Source: Kordia sp965283645 (GTDB taxonomy: Bacteria; Bacteroidota; Bacteroidia; Flavobacteriales; Flavobacteriaceae). From it: DNA of 64,000 nt. The position numbers and the translations under genes were made by a program. Shown here one piece after another: positions 25,790 through 33,866 of this stretch (its first letter is position 1; each line of letters starts with the position of its first letter). The stretch is taken from contig NZ_CBDIPG010000001.1 of the NCBI RefSeq assembly GCF_965283645.1, positions 1,364,001 to 1,428,000 on the forward strand, given 5' to 3'. Below the pieces are notes generated by a model. That model had not been told where the DNA came from, did no database searches, and saw nothing but the letters and a program-made list of their open reading frames with translations.

Positions 25790-26203
25790 TTATACGTTAC
25801 TAAGTGCAGTCTTTTTTGCTTTTGTGAATATGTGTGATCCTATTAAAAATAAAAATGCTATTCCAAAGCCTAAAATTCCAATATTAATTCCAAACACAGT
25901 CTTTTCACTTCCATCTACATATTTCATAGAACCACCATATCCATCTTTTATAAAGAATGCTACTAAAAAACCTCCCATAACAATGAGACTCAATACAGCA
26001 CTCAATTGGACTTCTTTTTTGTACCAAACTAACCACAAGCATAAAAACCCAATACTTGAGTTGGTAATCAATTGCCAGACTTCATGAATTCTGGCATGTG
26101 GAGTCCAATCTGGATTCCAAACATGCGTTTCATTGAGATCCAAATAAGGTACGACAACTGCATATAAAAATACACTGAATGTGATTGCTATTTTTTTTAT
26201 CAT
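25790..26203 (-). CDS. Four-helix membrane protein, hypothetical
   Basis: A 137-residue protein with four hydrophobic segments (MIKKIAITFSVFLYAVVVPYL; SIGFLCLWLVWY; AVLSLIVMGGFLVAFF; IGILGFGIAFLFLIGS). The N-terminal loop has LNETHVWNPDWTPHARIHEVWQ, whose N-PDW-HAR-HE pattern is conserved in a family of small membrane proteins of unknown function (DUF6640-like; tentative). The His/Glu/Asp residues may bind a metal. It lies between two regulatory/enzyme genes of the second detoxification cluster. Confidence 0.65.
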   Translation of the reverse strand: MIKKIAITFSVFLYAVVVPYLDLNETHVWNPDWTPHARIHEVWQLITNSSIGFLCLWLVWYKKEVQLSAVLSLIVMGGFLVAFFIKDGYGGSMKYVDGSEKTVFGINIGILGFGIAFLFLIGSHIFTKAKKTALSNV

Positions 26204-26263
26204 GACTAATTGTTTTTAGATGCACACGACTAATGTTGTAGAACGTATTTCACGTAAAGTATT

Positions 26264-27193
26264 CTAAAGTTTGAGAAAACTTTTTTTATCAAGAGCGTTC
26301 CCATTAAGTGTTTTATAAATTTCGTTTCTGAATTCTTGATAGTATAATAAAACGCCGCTTGGATCTTCAATTTGTGGCCAATGCCCGATGTTTTTCTCCA
26401 ATATTTTTACGTTCGGGTTTGGAATTAGTTCTTTGTATCGATTTGCCATATGAATTCCAGAATTGGGATCAAATGGACCATTTATAAAGCACATTGGAAT
26501 CTTTGTGTTTTGCATGGCGTGTATCCATCTTTCTTGATGGTTTACTTTGTTAAAAACCAATCTTCCAATTAAATATGCAATTGACTTACCATCATTGTAG
26601 TTTAAAATATCCCAAAATTGATTTATGAGCTTATCCGTTGGCTGTGTGTTGGGACCAAAAACTGATTGTATCGATTTTTCCAGTTTCTTTTTTGTAAGAA
26701 GCTTGCTCAATAATTTCCCAATAGGCTTTGGAGATTGTGAAAGTAACCGCTGTATCATTCTAGGTTTGTAACTATCCATGAACAAACCTCCGTTCATAAA
26801 TGCCACCGATTGTATTTCAAAACAGTTTTGTGAAGCTAAGTCTCTTGCTAATAATTCTTGTACAACACTGACTCCTAAATCATGTGACAAAATATGAGTT
26901 TGTTTGATACCCCAAAATTCAGTTAAAAAATTGATCATTTCGCAATGTTCATGAAAGCTATAGTGATGATCTTTAGGTTTGTCTGAAAATCCCATACCCA
27001 AATAATCAAATGTATAAACGGTGTAGTTTTTTACTAGGTTTTCCCAAACAGATTTCCATTCGAAAGTATTGAAAGGATATCCGTGAAGTATTAAAAGATT
27101 AGGACCGCTACCTTCTTTTATGTAAAATACTTGATGATTTTTTACATTTATTGTTTGCCCCTTGTTTTTCCATGCAATCACTTCTTTGTCCAT
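26264..27193 (-). CDS. Alpha/beta hydrolase with Asp nucleophile (haloalkane dehalogenase-like)
   Basis: A 309-residue hydrolase: LILHGYPFNTFEW holds the oxyanion loop, ILSHDLGVSVVQELLAR puts Asp in the nucleophile elbow (SHDLG in place of GxSxG), and NIGHWPQIEDP supplies His. This is the pattern of the haloalkane dehalogenase / epoxide hydrolase / MEST-like group. It lies 31 bases downstream of the AraC gene at 27225 on the same strand and is probably its operon partner. A relic of the same AraC-hydrolase junction occurs at 28563-28690. Confidence 0.85.
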   Translation of the reverse strand: MDKEVIAWKNKGQTINVKNHQVFYIKEGSGPNLLILHGYPFNTFEWKSVWENLVKNYTVYTFDYLGMGFSDKPKDHHYSFHEHCEMINFLTEFWGIKQTHILSHDLGVSVVQELLARDLASQNCFEIQSVAFMNGGLFMDSYKPRMIQRLLSQSPKPIGKLLSKLLTKKKLEKSIQSVFGPNTQPTDKLINQFWDILNYNDGKSIAYLIGRLVFNKVNHQERWIHAMQNTKIPMCFINGPFDPNSGIHMANRYKELIPNPNVKILEKNIGHWPQIEDPSGVLLYYQEFRNEIYKTLNGNALDKKSFLKL

Positions 27194-27224
27194 TCCTAAT
27201 TTATTATGATTAGCAATGTCAAAG

Positions 27225-27974
27225 TTACTTATTAGGTATGATAGAAATTTGTAAGAATCGGTCGTTTTCGTTATTTGATAGGCTTTTCGGAGTGTTGTTT
27301 GTGTATTTTTTTATCTCTTTATTAAAATGAGATCTGTCATAATAATTTTGGTTAGAAAATAATTCACCTTTCTTTATGTCTTTGAATGATGCTGAACATC
27401 GTAGTATATTACAATAGCTTTTTAGTGAAAGTCCGAACATTTTATTAAAATATCTATTGATTTGTCTGCTCGACCAAAATAATTTATCTGCAAAATAACC
27501 TACACTTTCATTGCCTTTAGTTTTACTCAATAAGCTGAACAATTTGAGTTTTCGATTGTCTACTTTTTTTCCCTTATTAACTTCTTTTTTTAGTATAGAA
27601 TTTAAACTATCAATCGTAGCTGAATTTTCGGAAAAGTCAACTAAATTTAGATTCCAAAAACTGTCGGGCAACTTTTTTTCAGAATTTAAAAACGGAGCAA
27701 TACTTTCGTAGAATATATATTCAACGGCTGGTAACTTGAACTGTATACCAAAAATTTGATGATTTGGTGGAATTACTACTTCAATCTCTTTTGTATACAA
27801 TCCTGTTAGCGCGGTACTTTGGTATTCGTAATTATCAAAGCGGACGAGAATATCAAAAAAACCATCTGGTAAAATGGTATAATTAAGAGCTTCTGAAGAA
27901 TCGTTGTCCAACCACCAAAAACATCGGATGTATTGTTTCAAAACGGTATTAGGTGCTTGTTGGTAGTAGTTCAT
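27225..27974 (-). CDS. AraC-family regulator with DUF6597 domain
   Basis: A 249-residue regulator. The N-terminus (PNTVLKQYIRCFWWLDND, ILPDGFFDILVRFD) is the DUF6597 sensor type; the C-terminal half carries AraC helix-turn-helix motifs (GYFADKLFWSSRQINRYFNKMFG, then YYDRSHFNKEIKKYTNNTPKSL), with the final conserved FNKE..KYTNNTP region. It precedes the Asp-nucleophile hydrolase and probably regulates it. Its last 20 codons have two decayed copies elsewhere (12225, 28629), showing that this gene pair was duplicated and lost. Confidence 0.87.
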   Translation of the reverse strand: MNYYQQAPNTVLKQYIRCFWWLDNDSSEALNYTILPDGFFDILVRFDNYEYQSTALTGLYTKEIEVVIPPNHQIFGIQFKLPAVEYIFYESIAPFLNSEKKLPDSFWNLNLVDFSENSATIDSLNSILKKEVNKGKKVDNRKLKLFSLLSKTKGNESVGYFADKLFWSSRQINRYFNKMFGLSLKSYCNILRCSASFKDIKKGELFSNQNYYDRSHFNKEIKKYTNNTPKSLSNNENDRFLQISIIPNK

Positions 27975-28136
27975 GTTTTATATTTAAGTTTGTGTCAAGA
28001 TTACGAATAATAGTTTGTGCATTGCATGGTTAGTTGCTATTGTTAAACAACTAAAATAGCGAAAGGAAACCGAATTTTTGGGAAATCCATAAAATTTTCA
28101 AAGTAAACAAGAATTGAGCAATTAACTATATATACA

Positions 28137-28544
28137 TCACCAATAGCTTTTCTGCTTTTTTATTTTAGCTGGATTAGTTACAAAGATATAGGCAAAAAGT
28201 ATTGCTAAAATCATATATACTACTGTGAGTGAAATTATAATTTCTGGATGTATTTGGATACCAGAAACAATTTTAATTAAAGCAATTGCCCCAACTCCAA
28301 ACTGCAGTAGATTTCCAATGGCAATTGGCTTATTATATATTCCTCCAATTAGCGTTCCTCTTGCCATCCAATTCATAATTGCAAAACCCAAATATAGTGC
28401 ACTCAATATATTCAAAAAGAGTGTTGTAATGACATTTGATTCTACATTGAGATACTCCATTATTTCTTTTGGTAAAAAAGAAAAGAGGATTCCAGCAATC
28501 GCCTAGAATAAAGCACTTAACGTCATGACTATTCTTGTATTCAT
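28137..28544 (-). pseudogene. Small four-helix membrane protein gene with nonsense codon
   Basis: From the ATG at 28544 the frame reads MNTRIVMTLSALF, TAG (28503-28505), then AIAGILFSFLPKEIMEYLNVESN and on to the stop at 28137. Apart from the stop the sequence forms a coherent 135-residue membrane protein with four helices (FLNILSALYLGFAIMNWMA; IAIGNLLQFGVGAIALIKI; IIISLTVVYMILAILFAYIF). The first helix is interrupted at codon 14; a shorter product could begin at the ATG at 28460 but would lack it. It is 19 bases downstream of an AraC/hydrolase relic. No family recognised. Confidence 0.7.
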
Positions 28545-28562
28545 GATTTTTTTAATTTTTTA

Positions 28563-28690
28563 CTAAATTTTCCCAAACAATACTTCTTTATCAATCCCTA
28601 ATTCATTGAGATTGGTAATATCACAAAGTTACTTATTAGGCATGATTGAAATTTGTAAAAATCGGTCGTTTTTATTATTTGATAGGCTTT
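28563..28690 (-). pseudogene. Relic of a duplicated AraC / hydrolase junction
   Basis: On the minus strand, 28629-28690 ends in F-K-S-L-S-N-N-K-N-D-R-F-L-Q-I-S-I-M-P-N-K-stop, nearly the same as the end of the AraC gene at 27225. Then, at the same distance as in the intact locus, 28563-28595 reads I-D-K-E-V-L-F-G-K-I-stop, matching the first codons (MDKEVIAW) of the hydrolase gene with its ATG changed to ATT. Everything else of the two genes is gone. Confidence 0.75.
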
Positions 28691-28699
28691 TGAAAAGGT

Positions 28700-29014
28700 G
28701 ATTTTACCTTCGTATTAAGAATGAAAATTCTAAAAAACTATGAAATTTTAAGAAAACACTATGCCCATACTTACTAAGCGAAGATCGTTTACAAATGCTG
28801 AAACGATATAGGAGTTATGTTAATGCATATAATGATTTAGTAAAGAAACGAAATAGAAATATACAAAATTCGATACATACCTATGTTATATATTTTTTGC
28901 TTGAATTTAATTTGTATTTTAGTTCAATTAAGAACGCAAAAAAACATATATATAACATTGTGTAAATCTGCATTAAAACGTAGTTTACACTTAACGTTGT
29001 GGTTAATTTGAGAA
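28700..29014. other. Gene-free AT-rich stretch before the SMI1 gene
   Basis: No convincing gene. A 56-codon open frame at 28795-28965 has no recognisable features and is AT-rich. The end of the stretch (28990-29004) contains GTTGTGGTT, the left arm of an inverted pair flanking the next gene. Confidence 0.5.
28996..29004. repeat. Left arm GTTGTGGTT of inverted flank
   Basis: GTTGTGGTT, 10 bases before the SMI1/KNR4 gene start, pairs with AACCACAAC at 29535-29543 just after its stop. Possible cassette boundary. Confidence 0.4.
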
Positions 29015-29527
29015 ATGAATAGTTTACTAAAGAAAATATCAGAGAAAGCGATTAAATTAGCTGATTTTGAGTTTACTCAAGAGCAGACTGAAAATAAATG
29101 GTTGGGAACTAAATCAGCATCTGAAAACGAAATACAACTGACCGAAAAAAGACTCGGAATTGAATTTCCGACGGATTTTAAACAGTTTCTATCTATCACA
29201 AACGGATTTTCTGCACCAAACGACATCGAACCGACTTTTGAGCCAATTAAAAAAATTGACTTTCTAAAAAATATTGACAGTTTTGTAATAGAAGCTTATA
29301 GTATAAGCGGAATTGAAAATATCGGGAAACAACTTGAAAAAAGCATTTTAGTTGGAGGAATAAATCAAGAACAATACTTTCTTCTAATTCCACCGAATTC
29401 AACAAATAAAAAGTGGAAATACTGGAAATTTGCAAATTGGCATCCTGGAGAAGTAGCACATAAAAATTTGGAAAGTTATTTTACGGAAGTTTTGAACTTT
29501 ATGAATGAACAAATTGAATCGGAATAA
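29015..29527 (+). CDS. SMI1/KNR4-family protein
   Basis: A 170-residue protein with the SMI1/KNR4 (SUKH) fold: WLGTKSASENEIQLTEKRLGIEFPTDFKQFLSITNGF is the diagnostic segment, followed by strands near EQYFLLIPP and KWKYWKFANWHPGEVAH, and a C-terminal ESYFTEVLNFMNEQ. SUKH proteins are often immunity proteins for polymorphic toxins; no toxin gene is visible next to it, so this could be an orphan immunity gene. It is plus-strand and flanked by 9-base inverted repeats in a gene-poor, decayed area. Confidence 0.8.
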   Translation: MNSLLKKISEKAIKLADFEFTQEQTENKWLGTKSASENEIQLTEKRLGIEFPTDFKQFLSITNGFSAPNDIEPTFEPIKKIDFLKNIDSFVIEAYSISGIENIGKQLEKSILVGGINQEQYFLLIPPNSTNKKWKYWKFANWHPGEVAHKNLESYFTEVLNFMNEQIESE

Positions 29528-29805
29528 AAAAACGAACCACAACACAAGTAACTGTTGCAGAATCCAATAATTTCACAAAAAACAAGGCATTCTTAGTGCT
29601 TTTTAGAGCATCTTTCTTATAATTCTTACTATGAAGTTCTAAAATGGACACCGCTTACAATCAAGATATCGTTGTTTTCTAGTGATTTTACTTTAAAAAT
29701 GGCTAAGCTAAGCAAGCTTACTCTACTTTTTTCATATCTTGATTTTCCCTTACAGTTATTTTAATTATTCTTAATACATTTGGTTCTAAAAGGAACTTAT
29801 CATAC
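29528..29805. other. Intergenic stretch between SMI1 and DUF6933-like genes
   Basis: Contains the right arm AACCACAAC at 29535-29543 and then 260 bases with no credible open frame, terminator or repeat that I can see. Confidence 0.5.
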
Positions 29806-30330
29806 ATGCAAACAAGTATTTATACTTCAAAGAAACTCGAAAAAATTATTTCAAAACTTATAAAAACGTCTGAAATTGAAACTAGTGAAGGAATTCTAGG
29901 AAAATGGAATGTAACATTGTTTTATATCAATCGAAAGAAATGTTTCCTATTTACCAACGCAAAGACAGCTTATAACGTAATCTTAACTGATATTAAAGCG
30001 ACAGATTTAAATGTAATAGATGATTTGTTCAAAGATACTTTATATGCTCAATTAACTTATGATACTATTATAACTAGTTTCTCTGATTTAGACTCCATTA
30101 TTGGAACAATAAATTTTTATACAACAGACAACGACAAAAGAACAATAGGATTCCAAAATCATTCCATTCAAATAATGAATCATTGGAAGCATCAATTTGC
30201 CAGAATTGAAAAAATGCATATAAAAGATTTAACTAATAGAATGAATACGCTACCTATTCATTTAGGAAAAGGGAAAAAAATGTCTGATTACACAACTCCT
30301 GTTAAAGAAATGAAAAAGCTTCTATCATAG
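29806..30330 (+). CDS. DUF6933-like protein, hypothetical
   Basis: A 174-residue soluble protein: MQTSIYTSKKLEKIISKLIK, LGKWNVTLFYINRKKCFLFTNAKTAYNVILTDI, DLFKDTLYAQL, then HWKHQFARIEKMHIKDLTNRMNTLPI. The GKW-R-KCLLFTN segment is the diagnostic part of the DUF6933 family, of unknown function and often found in variable genomic regions. No toxin or nuclease motifs are visible. It stands alone between the SMI1 gene and the broken recombinase. Confidence 0.6.
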   Translation: MQTSIYTSKKLEKIISKLIKTSEIETSEGILGKWNVTLFYINRKKCFLFTNAKTAYNVILTDIKATDLNVIDDLFKDTLYAQLTYDTIITSFSDLDSIIGTINFYTTDNDKRTIGFQNHSIQIMNHWKHQFARIEKMHIKDLTNRMNTLPIHLGKGKKMSDYTTPVKEMKKLLS

Positions 30331-30432
30331 AAAAGTATTTGTAGGTAAGGTTTTTTCAGTACAAGACACATATACATATCATTTAATCGTTCAAAGAGTT
30401 ATCATTATTAACTCATAATATCGTTACAAATC

Positions 30433-31160
30433 ATGCAACATCTGAATAATTTCAAAGCTTCGCCAAGCGGAGTAAACATAAAACAATTCGAAATAACAAA
30501 GTCGTTATTTATACTAGAGTTTCCGATATAAAGCAACGAGACAATACAAGTTTAAATAGTCAATTAAAATACTGTAGCGAATATGCAGTTAAAACAAAAT
30601 GGAAGTCTGGGGTTAATTTGGTAGAACAAGTGAAAGTGCCAAGACAGATGATCGTAAAGAGTTTCAACGTATGCCAACTTTTGTAAAAAAGAAAAAGATA
30701 GCTAATATTATTGTGTATAATACAGATCGTTTTCCTGAGCAGGAGAAAGCGCCTTTCATAATACGTCGTATTGGAATCAATTTAATAGCTGTAACACAAC
30801 TTGCAAATACAAAAACTTCTAGAGGTCGTTTTTATCAAAATACTTAAAGAAATACAACGATGAAAAAGAAGGAATTCAGAAAGAAATCCAAAAAAACAGT
30901 TTAGATAGTTCGAACCTTGAAACGTACATTGATAATTCGATTGATTTACTCTATAACTTACACAATATTTGGAGATTAGGGAATTACAATGAAAAACAAA
31001 AGTTTCAAAAACTCATGTTCCCTGATGGAATTGTGTATGATCGAAAAAATGATGTAGTTCGAACCAGTAGAGCTAATTCAATATTTGAATTAACACGCTC
31101 ACTTTTAATAAGTTTAAACCAACAAAAAAGCGGACAAAAAAACAATAATGTTAATTTGTC
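30433..31160 (+). pseudogene. Broken serine recombinase next to tRNA-Arg
   Basis: Three pieces in different frames: KVVIYTRVSDIKQ, then SLNSQLKYCSEYAVK (30498-30596), the resolvase N-terminus with its Ser; GRTSESAKTDDRKEFQR, then NIIVYNTDRF and INLIAVTQLANTKTSRGRFYQNT-stop (about 30619-30846); and KKYNDEKEGIQKEIQK ... YNEKQKFQKLMFPDGIVYDRKNDVVRT (30847-31160), the C-terminal region of Bacteroidetes large serine recombinases. The central zinc-ribbon part is deleted. The last frame runs into the tRNA-Arg gene. It is clearly inactive and is the best evidence for an old mobile element here. Confidence 0.8.
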
Positions 31161-31168
31161 CGCTCTTG

Positions 31169-31242
31169 TGATCGCGACAGGATTCGAACCTGTGACCGTC
31201 TGCTTAGAAGGCAGATGCTCTATCCAACTGAGCTACGCGACC
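31169..31242 (-). tRNA. tRNA-Arg (anticodon TCT)
   Basis: Minus-strand cloverleaf: acceptor GGTCGCG with CGCGATC, D arm TAGCTCAGTTGGATAGAGC, anticodon arm CTGCCTTCTAAGCAG, T arm with GGTTCGAATCC. No encoded CCA. Thirty-six bases of it (31186-31221) are repeated at 31260-31295. It is the likely landing site of the recombinase element. Confidence 0.95.
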
Positions 31243-31259
31243 ATTGCACTTTCTAAACG

Positions 31260-31295
31260 GAACCTGTGACCGTCTGCTTAGAAGGCAGATGCTCT
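31260..31295 (-). repeat. Partial tRNA-Arg copy (36-base direct repeat)
   Basis: Identical to 31186-31221, covering the anticodon arm through the start of the T arm. It lacks the acceptor and D arms, so it is not a functional gene. It may be an attachment-site remnant or the residue of a tandem tRNA duplication. Confidence 0.85.
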
Positions 31296-31312
31296 TTTAA
31301 TATTTCGATTTG

Positions 31313-31387
31313 TCGGGGTGGCAGGATTCGAACCTGCGACCTCCGCGTCCCAAACGCGGCGCGATAACCGGGCTACGCTACACCCCG
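31313..31387 (-). tRNA. tRNA-Pro (anticodon TGG)
   Basis: Minus-strand cloverleaf beginning CGGGGTGTAGCGTAGCCCGG, anticodon arm CGCGTTTGGGACGCG, T arm GCAGGTTCGAATCCTGC, acceptor closing with CACCCCG. No encoded CCA. Confidence 0.95.
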
Positions 31388-31413
31388 AAATACTAAAAAA
31401 ATTCTAAAAAAAG

Positions 31414-31495
31414 CGGAGAGACTGGGATTCGAACCCAGGCATCCCTAAGGATGACAGCTTAGCAGGCTGCTGCATTACCACTCTGCCACCTCTCC
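31414..31495 (-). tRNA. tRNA-Ser (anticodon GCT)
   Basis: Minus-strand class II tRNA: acceptor GGAGAGG with TCTCTCC, anticodon arm CAGCCTGCTAAGCTG, long variable arm CATCCTTAGGGATG, T arm CTGGGTTCGAATCCCAG. It is the first of three tRNA genes in the Ser-Pro-Arg series. Confidence 0.92.
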
Positions 31496-31645
31496 AATAT
31501 TCTTTATGATTTAAGAACTTACGCAATCGTGAAATTGCGGTTGCAAATGTAACTTTTCATTTTATATCAAACAACTATTTGCGTGTTTTTTTAGTCTTTT
31601 TTTGTTATTTTTTTTACAATATTTTAATTTTCAAGAGACTACCTT

Positions 31646-33736
31646 TTATTCAGGGTATTCAATTCGTAAATGATAAATATTATTTAACTTCTTTTTTAGC
31701 ACTTTTTTGATGGTTACAATTTCTTTTAAAGTAATATCCGCATTCATAAATTGCAATTCATCCATTTGCTTGTCAATGATACGTTCTACGAATTCATCAA
31801 TTTTTTGTGATGTTGGTTCTTTCAAACTTTTTGAAGCCGCTTCCACCGAATCTGCCATCATTAAAATTGCCGTTTCTTTTGAAAATGGAATCGGTCCAGG
31901 ATACTGAAATTTCTCAATAGCAACATTTTCATCCAATTCTTTAGCCTTTTTATAAAAATAATATACGGTTGATGTTCCATGATGTGTTCGTATGAAATCA
32001 ATGATACGATCTGGCAATTTGTTACTTTTCGCTATTTCAATGCCATCCAACACATGATCAATAATCATGGTAGCACTTTCGTCAGGCGCTAATTCGTCAT
32101 GCGGATTTACAGAAGTTGCCTGATTTTCAATAAAAAATGTCGGATTGTTCATTTTACCAATATCATGATACAACGCTCCTACTCTGACCAACATCGTGTT
32201 TGCGCCTATTTCACTTGCCGCGGCTTCCGCCAGATTTGCCACTTGAAGCGAATGATGAAACGTACCTGGCGCTTCGTTAGCGAGTCGTTTCAAGAGTTTA
32301 GAATTTGTATCCGACAATTCTAACAACGATACATCTGACACCAATCCAAAAATCTTTTCGTAGATGTAAATTAAAGGTTGTACAAACAATGTTGCCAATC
32401 CACATAACATAAACTGCATGAAATAAATCCAAGTTACATGAACATTTCCTAATTCATTTTTACTAAATACTTCTGAAAATTTTATTCCACCTTCATGTGT
32501 GATGTAGAATGCAAAATACGCCACTATATAGATTAATGTGATCTGTCCGACAGAAATGAAGAGATTCGCGCGCTTATATAGCTCAGAAACCGTTAAAATC
32601 GTTACGATACCAGCAATTATTTGTAAAAAGATATATTCTGAACTGTTTGGTACAATAAAGCCTAGCAATAAAACTGTTAATACATGTGCAAATAACCCTA
32701 AACGTGCATCAAAAAATGCTTTTAAAATGAGCGGAAGAATACATAATGGTACAACATATACATAGTTTGCGTTATACTTTACCACTAAAGTTGTCAACAC
32801 AATCATAAACACAATATTCATGAAAATAAAAGTCACTTTATTATTATTTTCATAGATATCAGGACGGTATTTTCGAATGAACAATAACAACATCAATAAT
32901 GCTAAAGCCACTAAAATTGTATAACCAAAGACTATCCAATTGTAATTTGATTCATTCCAAACTTGTGATTCGTATTCTTTTTTGAGCGAGTTTAACTGTG
33001 CTAATTTTTCTCCTTCTACAACTTCTCCTTTTGCAATAATTCGAATACCTTCTTGAATGTTTCCAAGTGTAGGCGCAATTGTGCTTAATTCTTGCGAAAG
33101 CACACTATTTGTCATTTCAGTATTGACAGAAATATTAGGTTCTACAACATCAAAAAACAAACTATATAACTGCGTTTCGTAATTTTCTAACAATTCTTGC
33201 TGTACAAAATCACTAATATAATTTTGGAGATTATTTAGTTTGATGAATTTATTATAACTAACATTTAGTGGTTCATTATCTTGAATTAAAAAAACTAGTT
33301 TGTCCGTTTTAGAATCATCTGCAGTTGCTATAACTCCATTTTTGTAAAAACTGGATAATAACTGATTTGCTTTGGATTTTAACCTAGAAAATGCTCGTGA
33401 CTCAATAACACTATCATTGGCAAAAAGTTCATTAAATTCTTCATTAAAATCCTTTTTTACACGTTTTACAACAGCTTCATCGTAGTAATAATATGTTTTT
33501 GCATTCGCGATAATAGCTGCTCTATCAGCTTCAATATCTTCAGGACTTTTCAGGACAGGAAAATCAAAAGGAGCAATTAAGGTTTCATACTGCCAAGGTT
33601 TCCCTTTTTGAAACTCATATTGAAACTTTCCGCCTTTTGGAAAAAGATATACAACCAAAAAAGTCGTGAGTATATATAAAAAGGTTTTATAGACTAACGA
33701 TTGGTTCTTATATAACTTATTGATGAGTTGCTTCAT
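31646..33736 (-). CDS. pgpH: Cyclic-di-AMP phosphodiesterase, 7TM-HD family
   Basis: A 696-residue membrane protein with an N-terminal helix, a large extracytoplasmic domain (about 40-270), seven membrane helices (about 270-470) and a cytoplasmic HDIG domain. The HD motif is seen in TFHHSLQVANLAEAAAS and LYHDIGKMNNP, with IIDHVLDGIEIA and IRTHHGTS following. This 7TMR-HD (PgpH) class hydrolyses cyclic di-AMP and thereby controls osmotic and cell-wall balance. It is divergent to the thiolase gene and downstream (transcriptionally) runs toward the tRNA cluster. Confidence 0.92.
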   Translation of the reverse strand: MKQLINKLYKNQSLVYKTFLYILTTFLVVYLFPKGGKFQYEFQKGKPWQYETLIAPFDFPVLKSPEDIEADRAAIIANAKTYYYYDEAVVKRVKKDFNEEFNELFANDSVIESRAFSRLKSKANQLLSSFYKNGVIATADDSKTDKLVFLIQDNEPLNVSYNKFIKLNNLQNYISDFVQQELLENYETQLYSLFFDVVEPNISVNTEMTNSVLSQELSTIAPTLGNIQEGIRIIAKGEVVEGEKLAQLNSLKKEYESQVWNESNYNWIVFGYTILVALALLMLLLFIRKYRPDIYENNNKVTFIFMNIVFMIVLTTLVVKYNANYVYVVPLCILPLILKAFFDARLGLFAHVLTVLLLGFIVPNSSEYIFLQIIAGIVTILTVSELYKRANLFISVGQITLIYIVAYFAFYITHEGGIKFSEVFSKNELGNVHVTWIYFMQFMLCGLATLFVQPLIYIYEKIFGLVSDVSLLELSDTNSKLLKRLANEAPGTFHHSLQVANLAEAAASEIGANTMLVRVGALYHDIGKMNNPTFFIENQATSVNPHDELAPDESATMIIDHVLDGIEIAKSNKLPDRIIDFIRTHHGTSTVYYFYKKAKELDENVAIEKFQYPGPIPFSKETAILMMADSVEAASKSLKEPTSQKIDEFVERIIDKQMDELQFMNADITLKEIVTIKKVLKKKLNNIYHLRIEYPE

Positions 33737-33832
33737 TAAACGAATATATGGTAATATTTAAAAGTAATAAAATTAAGCATGCTTATTATCGCTTAAATTG
33801 ATAATTTATAGGGATATCTTCTAAAAAATAAT

Positions 33833-33840
33833 TAAATTCG
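33833..33840 (+). promoter_or_regulatory. Candidate -7 element upstream of thiolase
   Basis: TAAATTCG, one base off TAnnTTTG, ends 26 bases before the thiolase start. The same word occurs before gcvT (57140-57147) and before the tail-specific protease gene (60102-60109). Confidence 0.35.
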
Positions 33841-33866
33841 CAACAATTAAACTTTAAGCAAAAATC

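Noticed and set aside
28795..28965. 56-codon open frame in the AT-rich gap before the SMI1 gene
   Set aside because: No signal peptide, motif or neighbour support; AT-rich composition yields such frames by chance.
29015..29527. SMI1/KNR4 gene as half of a toxin-immunity pair
   Set aside because: No toxin gene is present on either side within the window.
31015..31269. 84-codon frame reading through tRNA-Arg
   Set aside because: It is the C-terminal end of the broken recombinase running into a tRNA gene, not a separate gene.
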